DNA of 64,000 nucleotides from Luidia sarsii (Eukaryota; Echinodermata; Asteroidea; Paxillosida; Luidiidae): contig OX465102.1 in the NCBI GenBank assembly GCA_949987565.1, positions 31,221,944 to 31,285,943 of the forward strand, given 5' to 3'. The first letter of the stretch is position 1. Each line of letters begins with the position of its first letter. Below are positions 37,922-49,158 of this stretch, in pieces. The position numbers and the translations under genes are program-made. The notes beneath the pieces are model-generated. The model had not been told where the DNA came from, did no database searches, and was given only the letters and a program-made list of their open reading frames with translations.

Positions 37922-38477
37922 GGATATGTACTTGCGAGCAGTATGAGTCCTCAAAACTATAGCGATTGTGCTCACGACTGCCAGATATATATATATATAT
38001 GTGTGAGCAATATAAATCGATACAAAAATAGAAGACTGTTTCATTGTAGTATTAATTTCGCACTTTGCTAATTTTATTTAAAGTACAACTGCTTAATCTT
38101 TAACTGCACAGAAAGGTGAAAATTCCGAAACAGAAGGAAAGCTTATGATTTGAACATCGAATATTTACCAAAAACAAAGCAAAACAAAAACAAACAGGGC
38201 TGCTAGTCGTTTATAAGGATACAATAGAATAAAAGTTCCAAATTGAAGGAAAAGAAAAGAAGGCTACATATAACTTTATAAGTGAAATATTGTACTTAAG
38301 TATCTACTTTAATATTTTGCAAGAAACAATGATTTTTGTAACTTTATGAAAGATAACTTTAATGGATGATGTATTTTTAAGTAGCAACCTAATATTCTAC
38401 AGGAAACGAGAATCTTCCGAGTTTTGATTATTAATTTGTATTTACTTATAACTGTCAAACTTATAACTGTCAAACAA
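37922..38477 (+). other. A/T-rich 3' flank of the retroelement
   Basis: No gene. It holds a (TA)n run near 37986-38000, an AATAAA at 38228 that could serve polyadenylation, a purine run AAGGAAAAGAAAAGAAGG near 38247 that could be a polypurine tract, and a doubled CTTATAACTGTCAAA at its right end. I looked for sequence matching the putative 5' LTR here and downstream and saw none. Confidence 0.5.
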
Positions 38478-39490
38478 GAATTGAGCAAATGAGCAGTGAA
38501 TTGAGCAAATGAGCAGTGAAATGAGCAAATGAGCAGTGAATTGAGTAAATGAGCAGTGAATTGAGCAAATGACCAGTGAATTGAGCAAATGAGCAGTTAA
38601 TTGAGCAAATGAGCAGTGAATTCAGCAAATGACCAGTGAATTCAGCAAATGAGCAGTGAATTCAGCAAATGACCAGTGAATTGAGCAAATGACCAGTGAA
38701 TTGAGCAAATGACCAGTGAATTGAGCAAATGAGCAGTGAATTGAGCAAATAAGCAGTGAATTCAGCAAATGACCAGTGAATTCAGCAAATGAGCAGTGAA
38801 TTGAGCAAATGACCAGTGAAATGAGTAAATGAGCAGTGAATTGAGCAAATGAGCAGTGAATTGAGCAAATGAGCAGTGAATTGAGTAAATGAGCAGTGAA
38901 TTGAGCAAATGAGCAGTGAATTGAGCAAATGAGCAGTGAATTGAGCAAATGAGCAGTGAATTGAGCAAATGAGCAGTGAATTGAGCAAATGAGCAGTGAA
39001 TTGAGTAAATGACCAGTGAATTCAGCAAATGAGCAGTGAATTGAGCAAATGAGCAGTGAATTGAGCAAATGACCAGTGAATTGAGCAAATGACCAGTGAA
39101 TTGAGCAAATGACCAGTGAATTGAGTAAATGAGCAGTGAATTGAGCAAATGAGCAGTGAATTGAGTAAATGAGCAGTGAATTCAGCAAATGAGCAGTGAA
39201 TTGAGCAAATGAGCAGTGAATTGAGCAAATGAGCAGTGAATTGAGCAAATGAGCAGTGAATTGAGCAAATGAGCAGTGAATTGAGTAAATGACCAGTGAA
39301 TTCAGCAAATGACCAGTGAATTGAGCAAATGACCAGTGAATTCAGCAAATGACCAGTGAATTGAGCAAATGACCAGTGAATTGAGCAAATGACCAGTGAA
39401 TTGAGCAAATGACCAGTGAATTGAGCAAATGACCAGTGAATTGAGCAAATGACCAGTGAATTGAGCAAATGAGCAATGAATTAAGCAGAA
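38478..39490. repeat. 20-bp minisatellite array (about 50 units)
   Basis: Tandem AATTGAGCAAATGAGCAGTG units. Nearly all variation is at three two-state sites (TTGAG/TTCAG, GCAAAT/GTAAAT, GAGCAG/GACCAG). The GACCAG form is concentrated at 39061-39120 and 39290-39460. Three units make 60 bp, so minus-strand frames stay open with a 20-residue period. These are not genes. It lies about 550 bp downstream of the retroelement's last ORF. Confidence 0.97.
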
Positions 39491-39906
39491 TGAGCAGTAA
39501 AATTAAAATCGGCTTTCGTTGGACATAGCAAAGTGACTGCACGTTCCAACTATTTCTTATTAGTGGATTCTCCCAATTCTGTTACGACTGAAAAGGAAAG
39601 TGGTGCTTGAACCTTGACCCGTTCCTTTCGGATTGTGCATGTTTAGTCATGGAGGTAGAATTTTAATAATTAGCCGAAACGTAGGTTTTCAAGAGGTGCT
39701 GCGTATGTGGAATTCGTGTGTATTTTGTGTGTATAACTAGACATGTATTATAACTATGCTTGCGTTGTTCTCATAGTATTTCGAAAGGTCGAAAGTGTTT
39801 CCATATAATAGCAGCACAAGCACAAAATTCACCCAAAGCGACGCGCTACTGATGACTGGTTACAGCGCCACCAAACCTGCGGTCAAGCCATCCTACCGTC
39901 GATAGA

Positions 39907-40131
39907 ACCCGGAGCCCTTATCCAAAACCCAGCTTAGGCTCAGGCTCCGGCTTTGTCTCTGGTTCTTGAAAACAGGAAGCTTTTGGCATCATTTTTGAAT
40001 GTTTGACTGAGTTGAAAAAGGAATTCAAAGCTTCAACTTCAACAAAGAACTCCAACTTGTTTTTCAGCAATTGGATAACTAAGACGAAGTCGGATCCGAA
40101 GCCTAAGCCGGGTTTTGGAAAAGGCCCTGGT
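39907..40131. mobile_element. MITE-like element with ~55-bp inverted ends
   Basis: The left end has TCCAAAACCCAGCTTAGGCT. The right end, read on the minus strand, has TCCAAAACCCGGCTTAGGCT, preceded by ACCAGGGCCTT against ACCCGGAGCCCTTA. Similarity extends through CCGGCTTTGTCT/CCGACTTCGTCT. About 225 bp in all, with an A/T-rich centre and no ORF. Confidence 0.75.
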
Positions 40132-40956
40132 GGCTAGTTCCATAGAAATTGAAGAGCTCCCTCTATTGTCTGGAAACTTTCTTCCAATCAAAGGATGGCT
40201 ACTGTATCTCGCGTGGCACCCAGACGTGTCTAGTCAATCTACAAGCTTACATGGGAACCAGACGGTTGGGGGATTTCCCTGTTAGTCCCAGTAGTCCCTG
40301 CCATGCTGTCACTGTCACTGTTTGCTGTGCTTGACTTGAGGGGTAAGTTTGGCTCCTTATTTAACTGTCGATCGTAATTATTACCTACTGACCTTCTCCC
40401 TTTCAATATTTACGTGAACTACTCAGTGACGTGATTACACTGGATTCGAACTGTCGCACGCGATCACGGTAACAGGCTCACGATCATCGCTAATTCCCCA
40501 AAATGATCTGGAAGGAGAAAAAAAATAGTTGCAACTTAGTTTGAACTTGCACTGTTGCAGTCGCTTAACAAATAACAATAAATTGAATAACATTGCTCAT
40601 TGACATTGTGCACGTGCACAGTGATGTCAACATTTGAGTAAATCCCTCGATCAATACGTAATAATACTAATTAATAATAGGATTGATAGTGCGATGGTCA
40701 ACCCTCGATCGGATTTGGATGGTGACGATCAAGCCGCTACCACCGAGACTGAGACTGAGTGAGAGTGAAAGTGAAACATTCGGCCATGTATTTGCAAGGC
40801 CAAACACCTGTAAATATCTGTATAGACTATAGTGTATGTAATTGTCAACAGTGTCCGGATGAGTGGTGCCTGGTGTAATTTCCCCTCAGTAATTAATTAA
40901 TCATCCAGAGGGTAACGATGATCTGGGCTGTATCTTTTGACAGGTCTAGATAGTAG
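40132..40956. other. No gene seen
   Basis: Non-coding sequence with no long ORF. It contains a short palindrome TGTGCACGTGCACA near 40607 and several GATCG-rich words. Nothing else recognisable. Confidence 0.4.
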
Positions 40957-41257
40957 CTAGTCCGAGTAACTTGCACCCGACAAGTCACCCATTTTTGATT
41001 GAATTTTGAAATTTTTAGGGTTGGGTGACTGTAGGGTACAAGTCCAACGGGTATGGCAACGCTTGAATTTAATCTTTGAAAAAAAAAAACCGACCGAAAT
41101 GCCCAGAAATCCCCAGATTTAACCCCCCCCCCCAAAAAAAAAAACAAAAAAAAAACACCGGTGAAACCATCCCACGTGCCTACAGTCACCCAACCCTCAA
41201 AATGTCAAAATTTGATAAAAAAAGGGTGACTTGTCGGGTCCAAGTTACTCAGACTAG
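40957..41257. mobile_element. MITE-like element with ~79-bp inverted ends
   Basis: The left arm 40957-41035 begins CTAGTCCGAGTAACTTGCAC and ends GGGTTGGGTGACTGTAGG. The right arm 41179-41257 is its inverted copy with about ten differences. The middle carries runs of A and C (C11 at 41123, then A runs). No coding sequence. Confidence 0.88.
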
Positions 41258-41380
41258 ATCGTAGCCACATCCCCTGGGGCAGTAATCTGGATCCCAAGGA
41301 AAGTCACATGTGTGTACCAACTAACAGAGTCCTATTGTCTTTTTTAATTAATCAATAGACCAATTGCTTGATGTCATCGC

Positions 41381-41582
41381 GTGACTTATAGTGGGTATTC
41401 CTGTATGGTCTCGGATTCATATTCCAGAAGATTCTTCACACTTTTCGAAAAAGACAAGCCTTTATTGATTGAACAAACGAGTGCAACAATCATCACATAA
41501 TTATGTATGTACTTTACACCAGCGGCACCTTGATATGGGGGCCGCCATGTTTGGTGATTGTTTGATACCCACTATAGGTCAC
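41381..41582. mobile_element. Possible MITE, 18-bp inverted ends
   Basis: GTGACTTATAGTGGGTAT at 41381-41398 and the inverse ATACCCACTATAGGTCAC at 41565-41582, with one mismatch, enclose about 165 bp without an ORF. The arms are short, so it could be chance or a decayed element. Confidence 0.5.
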
Positions 41583-44500
41583 CTGACCTATAGGGTGCAA
41601 GCGATCAGTCACTTCCTTGTTCTCCTATCCGTTGTACTCTCTGTACTTAAACAATTTAGCTTGCAGTTCATATTAGAGAGGAAGGCCCTCGTTAAGTCAG
41701 TTTTGGTAATTAAGTCAGCTTTTTTTCTCCTGACAAGTGACATTTGCTGCTGCAGTTCTTGTCATTCTGTGGATTAATTGTTTGTTGCGCAGTTAGGGCT
41801 AAATGTTGTTTTCATGAATTACCAAATACAGCATTATAATCAAATTTGTGGGTCTAACAAATTCACAAGAATTGTTGACTCAGGATAGGTCTTGTGCAGT
41901 GTATGACAACACTAGACCAGTTCTCTAGAGCGTTTCTTGCACAAGTAAAAACAATTACCACTCAGTTACCACAACATTTATCTACAAACAGTTTGAGTAG
42001 TGAAACAAAACAACTCTTTGTACTGGTAACATCATGCACTTGGTTAATGCACATGCATGCATAGTGAACATGAATCAAACTTGCCATGTGCAAAAGTCAT
42101 TTGGAGCACTGGGGTGCATTTCAAAAAGCCTCAGGATTCATCGTAATTATCTCAAAATGGATAGGCCTAATCTATTGTAAGTTTCTACCAATCATATGGT
42201 TTGTGTGCATCCCCCATTGCCTTGTGATAGGGGCCTAAGTTACAATGACTTGGATGATATTGTCACAAGTTTAGTCAAAAATAGTTCAGGCCTACTACTG
42301 AAATTCTTCAGTGATCAGACCAGTTGTCAATTATCGATTTTTTCCCACAAACTTTGACCTCTGCAATAATGCGCTTTCCTTTGCACAGTTGATGCTATAC
42401 CGTACTGATGTGAATTCTTTCATTGGTTCTGTCCTCAGCTGACCTCCTTACAGGTGGTGAGGTAGGAGAATCCCTGACCATGGCTGGCTTCCCTCCTGGT
42501 ACAGACCAACTATCCCCCCTCCTAGCATCATGCCTCACAGCTTGACACTGGCTCCTGCCCTGCATTTTAATAGGAGATGTGGTCTGGGGCATTCCCCACA
42601 CACTAACCCCCTACACCACCCCAACACCCAGACTTCCTTGTCAGGTCTGAGGCCAGACACCTGCTCAACTGACCTCTGTCTGGGTAAGAGCCCCTAGTCA
42701 CACCCAAGGTTGACTGCTAGACTATTATTAGGACAACAATTTCTAAAATTGGTTGGATTGTATTATTGCTATTAATTGTGGGGGTTATTTTTAGTTTAAA
42801 AAAAATAGGTTATTGCAAAAAAAAATCTGCTACGAGTAAGACACTGAATGGCTGTCTTAACCATGAATAGCTCGAAATCCCAGAACAAATGAAATATTTT
42901 CAAGTATTTCAACTCATACAAAGTTACAAGCCATGGCCCTGCAACATTTTATGATCTGGTTATTTTCTTTGCTAATTCTTGTCAGAAAACATTGCAGAAC
43001 TTATTTGGTGAAGTGAATTTTTATTAGAGAAATTCTGACAAAAGCAGGGACTGCTGATGGCCAAGATGGATGTGCTCAGTTCATCATCTCAGTGTTTACA
43101 GACAGACTTTCAAAAGATTCTTCATCAGATCTAAAAATTACCAGGATTACAGACTGTATGATTAGGTTTTGTGTAACGAGCAAGGAATTGAATAAGTAAT
43201 AGAACTGGTTCTGTAGGTATTTCTTCTAATCAAATTTCCAATCCTTTTCTGTGCAATAAAAGGGACCCCATTGAAAGTTGAATAAATCTTGTTTTATTAC
43301 TTCCATTTCTGTTTTATCGTTGTGCGGTAGTATCGAATTAAACCAAATCAAAGTAATCATTCCCCATGCAAATGCATAGTTTTAAAGAGGATACATGTAT
43401 ATATACCAAATGAAGATTAAAGACCCTAAAGATACAACATTGGTAAACGTCCAAAGATTGCCAAAGTTTGTGTATTAAACCATCAAACATTAAAAAAAAA
43501 AAAAGGCAAAAAACCGTCACGATTTTTGAACCGTTCTGTAGTACAGTATCCCATACCGTAAGATGTCAACTTATATGTATGGAGATTTTATCATGAGTCT
43601 TCAAACTGTGTAAATTAGAAGGAAATCTGTGGACATCGATGTTTTCTGATCTTCCCAATGTTGTATTGGGCATTTAACAAAGGATGACTCCTCCACTATG
43701 CTACGCGACGGAAAAGGCAACAAGAGGTTTTTCTATGACACTGAAGTTGCCCAAAAGTAGACTATGATGGAATTTCTAGACAGAGTTGTTTACCCCAAAC
43801 CCACTAAGAAGTATGTCAGATCAGATTAAAACTTGAGTGATTCAGTACTGCTTGACTTCACCTCTCCGTCTACTCGTCTAGGAGAATATGAGAATGGAGA
43901 GGTATGTACCATTGTCCATGGATATCTGTATGTATTGTGTGGTAGAATAATCCATGGTCCTCCCCCACTAGGGACCACTGACCAAACACTCATAACAGAC
44001 TTGGTATCGGTCTGGTACCACTCTTTGATGTGGGCACCGGGGATTCACACTGTGGCCCCCTGTGGGGGTTAACGGAGTACCAGGGAGTAGACTTCAGATT
44101 GACTTTGAGGTCTGGTAACCGAACTCACCCTGAGGCAACATGTATTTGTTTCTCAACCTTTCTTATCCAGCTTTGGGGAGTCAAAACCTCTATTTGTATG
44201 GCCAGAGGGTTTGGGAAGGGGAGGGGGGGGGGTCATGGTGACCATAGTGCACAATTGAGAGGTTTGGGGGGCAAGTAGGTTGTGTCTTGGCACGACACTT
44301 GTCGTGCTTTAACCCTAAAAGAACTGTAGGAGGGGGGGGGGGGGTTCCACCCCCTGTATGTATTTTTATAGTGTCCCAGTGATTTTTTATTATTATTAAA
44401 ATTAGAGGTGTCATTCTCTAGCAATGAACATTTTTCAGGGCCATGGTATAGTTGGATGTAAAAAAAATTCCATTGACCTACATGTACACTACATAAAAGC

Positions 44501-46862
44501 ATAGCATCCAAAGTGCTTAGCAAATTTTTGGGGGGAATTCTTTTGCATAATTAGCTCATTAATATTGCTTTATGCAATTGTTGGTTCTTCGTGTTTCATT
44601 ATCATAGTAAAATTCATCCAAACACTGCAAACAGATTCTTTGATATGGAAAAATCAATAAAAGAACCACTGAAAAGATGAATATAAAGCCAAACAATTTA
44701 ATCATGAATAATGAGCAAGCTATAATTAGACAAAACATAAATTTATTTCAATTCTTTTTTTAAACAAATGTTCATTATGTAATTCTCTATTACCCTGCCA
44801 AACATCATTTGAATCCTACATTCAACGACCAAGATCTAAGGGGGGGGGGGGGGGGGTGCAGAATCCCCCCCACCCCCAAAAATAACCTGGCTCTTTGAGA
44901 GTTAATACAGGCCTCTGTTCAACTTGGACTGGTTCCATAGAGTAATATAACTGCAATTATGTATGTACATGTATGTACACTGTACATTGTGTGCATACAC
45001 AATACTATCCGTTTCCAAGGCAACGCTGGGCTGGGGAATGCATGCACTGAAATTTACATGGAGAAGAAATTGACGACCTTTGTGTAAAAAAATCTCTAAA
45101 TCTGAACATTTTAAGTTGTTCACTCAGAAAAGAAAAAAGTCTCCACTCATAGGAAAATATTATTGTTCACATTTTGAGAACCAAATTTCGCCCATGAGTG
45201 AACGGATGGCAACGAGTTCCTTTTGACGAAAAAAGAAATGAAAAGAAGGTCAACTTTTAATCACACAGCACTGCGCCTATAATGTGATATTTGTTATGGT
45301 GAATTAAACAAATCTGGGGTATATTTCCCTTAAAGAATTTTACTTTTAATAAAAACGTCTTCTCTATGCATAGAGCAGGCAGAGAACCTTTCCATACACT
45401 GTACACTAGTGTACAGTACAGTCATTGGTGAGTTGATCCATTGGCACAAGAGTCATCTCATTAGAATTACATGGAGCCCAGGATGCCACTCATCTTGAAA
45501 GGGAATCTTTTTCTCTCTTTTTAAATCTCATTTCTGGAGAAGAAAAATCACATTCATGGAGTAGTTTCAGCTCCACTTTACATGAGTCTGTTCAGGTCTG
45601 AGGTGTGATTTGGAGGGTTCAGTTTGAACCCTCTGACCTCAATTAGCGACTCCTCTGTCCTTCTATTGTTTTTGTGCCTGCAGGGGATGGTGTTGCCTGA
45701 TTACTACCAAATTATAACCAATCATGCGCTTGATCAAGGGAACTCTATAAGGGAACTTTATAATTGGTTATAAAATTAGATAAACATGTAGCCCTGCATT
45801 ATGCGCAAATGTCGCAATCTGCTAAAAAAAATACAAATGATCTAAAAACATGTACAAGGCAGTATGTTTGCTACCCACAGTAGCAGGGTCCTTGTCAAAG
45901 ACAGAAAGGGTATAGAAGTAAATTGCAATTGATTGAAAGTTTGGGAAAATTAGTCAAGAATATGGACTCACTAAATGCCGCGTGACTTTTTAGAGGGGGA
46001 AGCTTCCAGTGAAATCCCTGTGAGACTTATTGAGACTATGTAAGAATTGAGCAGAACTAGCCGGAATGAAGAATGTTCAAAATGCCATTCAGAAACTTAG
46101 AATGCGCTTCAATCCCGCCTCCACCTAGCTTCCCTTCAGAACCAAACCACTTCCTGATTGAAAGAAATATTCCAAGCTTTGTTCCTGCAAACAGACTGGA
46201 TTGGTAACACACAGAGGCACTGTATACAGCATCATGAAAACCCTACTTCATAAGAATTCATCTACGAGTATCCTCATTCTCCAAAATAGTCTCCCTTAGC
46301 TCCTAATCCTATTAAAAAAAAAATAACAGAACATCCATGAAAGGGTGGCCATAATTAGGCGAATAAAGGCATTTTTTTTCTTCTACTGAGCGGCAATGTT
46401 CTTGAATGTTTGTTTTCTTGGAGACATCAGGGTAGTGACCAGGCAGTGGCACTGAAACAGTTACCTTGGTTACCTTCCTGTAGATAGAGTCAAGCACACG
46501 ATTGCAAAAACATGTCTGCTTTGGGAGGCACTGAGACAAGGAGTGAGGAGCAAGAGTTAATTGCTCCGCTGCCTGGCTGAGGTCTTGCTCTTCAGGGGGG
46601 TCTACGCTATTTACTTTATGATTATCTCCAATGCCAACACCCATTGCCGTGTGAGAAACATGAATTACAGTATAGTGACAGATTCAAAGACTGCAGTGCA
46701 AATAAGTACATAGCCCACACTGAGCTTGCTAGATAATAGCAGTGAATGCTAAATGGTTTCTGTGGATTTAAGTTCATGAAATGTGACATTACCCAAACCC
46801 CCAGTCTGAAGTATATGGGTTGGCTGAATGGACCACTGGACTAGCCTACCTTTATAATAGAT
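41583..46862. other. Long non-coding stretch, no gene recognised
   Basis: Only short, unrelated ORFs on both strands, none with a recognisable domain. It holds G runs at 44221-44232, 44332-44344 and 44840-44856, an 18-bp perfect palindrome CTGTACACTAGTGTACAG at 45399-45416, and a small hairpin around AATTATAACCAAT / ATTGGTTATAAAATT at 45710-45775. It may be intron or intergenic; splice signals cannot decide this by eye. Confidence 0.4.
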
Positions 46863-47331
46863 CCGTTCCCACTACACCAAATAAACCTGATTATTTGCAT
46901 CGCGATTTGAATCGCGATTCAAACTCCACTTTTTTGGCGTGTGGGGACACAATAAACGCAATTATTAGTGGGATTTGAATCGCGATTCGGACTCCATTAT
47001 AAGAGTGAGATTTTTTCAAATAATCGCGTATATTTGCGACGCGATTTGTGTGGGAACGCTCCGCTCAAATCGCACCGTTTTTTTAAGCCCACGATGCATT
47101 GCGCGCACATGGCATTTCTCGCCAACAGCTTACTGCCAGGAAGTGCAGCACAGGGTTTATTTACGTTCGTCAGCGAGTCCTGCCATTCCCGCTTGCGCAG
47201 CGTGACCACATGCTAACCGCAATCAACTCGCGTTTATTTGCGACGCGATTATTGGGCCTGTGTGGACACGACAAAAAAACAAGGTTTTTGAATCGCAATT
47301 CAAATCGCGATTATTTTCATAGTGGGAACGG
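46863..47331. mobile_element. MITE with CCGTTCCCACTA ends
   Basis: The ends CCGTTCCCACTA (46863) and TAGTGGGAACGG (47320-47331) are perfect inverted copies. Similarity continues inward through ATCGCGATTTGAATCGCGAT on the left and its inverse on the right. The interior repeats the self-complementary GAATCGCGATTC word several times. It is about 469 bp; the ORFs inside are short and unrelated to any transposase I know, so it is non-autonomous. Confidence 0.87.
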
Positions 47332-47410
47332 CCCTATAGTAGGATTTTTGTGATGGTGATAAAAATCAAATTGAACTTGGCGCAGATTCTAAATCCATCA
47401 AGGGTTCTCA

Positions 47411-47545
47411 ACCAGCTTGGTGGGGAAAGTTGTTAAGACATCTGTACTGGAGTGCTTGGGGTTGTGGGTTCAAATCCCACCCGTGCTGTCTGTAATTCTT
47501 CAACCATACAATTGGGCAATGCACTGAGCATACAGTGTTATTTAT
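47411..47545 (+). repeat. tRNA-derived SINE copy
   Basis: The tRNA-like head has an A-box-like region around GTGGGGAAAGTTGTTAAGAC and a B box GGGTTCAAATCCC at 47468. The body is CGTGCTGTCTGTAATTC and the tail ATTGGGCAATGCACTGAGCA, TACAGTG. The head resembles class II tRNAs (Ser/Leu type). The pattern matches the copies near 59.3 and 61.1 kb and the array spacers. Confidence 0.78.
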
Positions 47546-47575
47546 ACATTAAGTAGAAGTAAATTTGATAAAAGG

Positions 47576-47782
47576 TTGCAAACTGCTCACTGCCTAAAAG
47601 AAAAATGACCTGCAATACAATCTCAAAGGTTAGAGGGCCTGACGTTTTGATCTTAGCAGGACCTTTCTCAAAGAAAAAGGTCCTGCTTTTTGAGAAAGGT
47701 CCTGCTTTTTGAGAAAGGTCCTGCTTTTTGAGAAAGGTCCTGCTAAGATCAAAACATGAGGCCCTCTAACCTTTGAGATTTC
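47576..47782. mobile_element. Foldback element, fullest copy of the GGTCCTGC family
   Basis: The left side begins TTGCAAACTGCTCACTG and runs through AATGACCTGCAATACAATC. The arm proper, 47619-47672, contains GAGGGCCTGACGTTTTGATC, TTAGCAGGACC. The right arm, ending at 47780, is its inverse. The loop holds three tandem 19-bp copies of GGTCCTGCTTTTTGAGAAA (47678-47745). The outer right end seen in other copies is absent here. A 12-bp word TACATTAAGTAG occurs on both sides, at 47545-47556 and 47783-47794. No ORF of note. Confidence 0.85.
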
Positions 47783-47956
47783 TACATTAAGTAGGGTAAA
47801 CCCCGATTGCATGATTGCCTAGGCTACTTCTTTCTCAGCCCTGAGTATTTCTCCTAATTCTCAATAGAGACAAGTGAGACGTGGTTCAGCAAAACTAGGG
47901 AAGACACCTAAGATCAAAATTCTGTTTATTTTCTATTTTCTATTTTCTATACTCTG

Positions 47957-48010
47957 CCTTTGAGAAAGGTCCTGCTAGGATCGAAACGTCAGGCCCACTA
48001 AATTTTATAT
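47957..48010 (+). repeat. Half-arm fragment of the GGTCCTGC foldback family
   Basis: Reads CCTTTGAGAAAGGTCCTGCT, then AGGATCGAAACGTCAGGCCC, then ACTAAATTTT. Only one arm is present. The CCCACTAAATTT end differs from the CCCTCTAACTTTTGAGAT end of the full copies, so it may be a second subfamily (compare 50538 and 55131). Confidence 0.75.
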
Positions 48011-48233
48011 TTTCTATTTCATGTTTTTCTAGTTCTTTCCAGCCGTGAACTCAACCTCTTCAGAAAGCATGCACTCCTCCAAGATCAGAAGGGTCTTATT
48101 ACTTGAAGAGGAAGTTGCTTTGAGATACAGCTGAGAGAGTTTGGCCTGAATCACTGATGTACAGTCAGTGGACTTAGGTAGTAGCTCAAGTATTATATCC
48201 ATATGCTTTGCACAGGGCCACTTTTCAGTGCCT

Positions 48234-48560
48234 AAAGCCGTGTTCGCATTGGAATTGTTTTACCTAGACCGTGGGTAACATTCCAATGTGTAAATCTTAC
48301 CGGCATTTGCACTTGGATTATCGGCATGGGTAGATAACCGCAACAACGGGTAAAACTGAACCGACTGACTGAATACAAACACATGAGACGTCGCGTCCAC
48401 ACTGGACTTTTGGCATGCTTAAACTGACCTGGTCAAGTTAACCGGGCAGAAGTTAGTTGGTTAAACTACCCATTTGAGTCGGGTAAGTTACTTGGGAGGA
48501 AAACTTCCTGGGCTGTCCGCACTGGACTTGAAATGGTCAAGTTACCCATTTTCTCGGTTA
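48234..48560. mobile_element. Possible decayed inverted-repeat element
   Basis: The left end GCCGTGTTCGCATTGGAA and the right-side words GTCCGCACTGGACTT and GTCCACACTGGACTT resemble the end of the element at 52061. Several GGTAAGTTAC/GGTTAACTTG-type words are repeated inside in both orientations. The boundaries are unclear. Confidence 0.35.
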
Positions 48561-48957
48561 GTTTCCTCCAAAATGTTGTATTTTGGGAGAAAAGAGTAAA
48601 AGAAATCGATTGTGTCTCACCGAGATCAGTATGGCGTTGAATGCTGCATTTTCGCAAAACAAATGAAGTGGTTTTCATGGTTTTCTCAACTCGGTTGGTG
48701 GATTGAGCTGAAATTTTCACAGGTGTGCTATTTCATGCATATGTTGGATCAGACATTGTATGGATGCTATTCTTTGACCTGGACCAATGTTGTGTAGGGG
48801 CTTTCAGTCTTGTTTTCTTGCCTTTGATTCAGCAGGGCTGTGTTGGGAAGCTACTCAGTGTAGACCTATGCTACCTGTACATAGTGCAGTGCCATTCAGC
48901 CAAGCACTTGATGTAGAGACCTAGTCATGGGCAGTCAGGATCCCAGCTAGTGATGAA

Positions 48958-49125
48958 GAGTCTGTGGTGTGAGCAGATTCAGCTGTACTCCACTCATAGC
49001 TAAGGTAAGCCCTGCACAATATGCACATGTAATCAGTTCATGAGTCTATGGTGTGAGCAGATTCAGCTGTACTCCACTCATAGCTAAGGTAAGCCCTGCA
49101 CAATATGCACATGTAATCAGTTCAG
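48958..49125 (+). repeat. 84-bp direct tandem duplication
   Basis: Two nearly identical 84-bp copies (GTGTGAGCAGATTCAGCTGT at 48967 and again at 49051). Each contains CATAGCTAAGGTAAGCCCTG, in which AAG|GTAAG is a consensus-like 5' splice donor. The first copy has GAGTCTGTGG, the second GAGTCTATGG. It may simply be a local duplication. Confidence 0.8.
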
Positions 49126-49158
49126 TTACTAAAAATATTGGACTTCAATTTCTCACAC

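Noticed and set aside
38622..39542. Minus-strand ORFs with a 20-residue repeat
   Set aside because: Three 20-bp units make 60 bp, so frames stay open. The low-complexity product has no support.
37922..40000. 3' LTR of the retroelement
   Set aside because: I compared this stretch by eye with 29231-29670 and found no shared stretch beyond short chance words. A computed alignment would be decisive.
45708..45775. Short hairpin ATTATAACCAAT / ATTGGTTATAAA
   Set aside because: The A/T-rich 12-13-bp arms are within what chance gives in this base composition.
46312..46644. Possible exon on the minus strand (110 codons)
   Set aside because: No recognisable domain, no convincing splice sites at its borders, and a poly-F end from a homopolymer.
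47411..47485. Functional tRNA gene
   Set aside because: The B box is good but there is no acceptor stem pairing and no clean anticodon arm. The tail shows it is a SINE.
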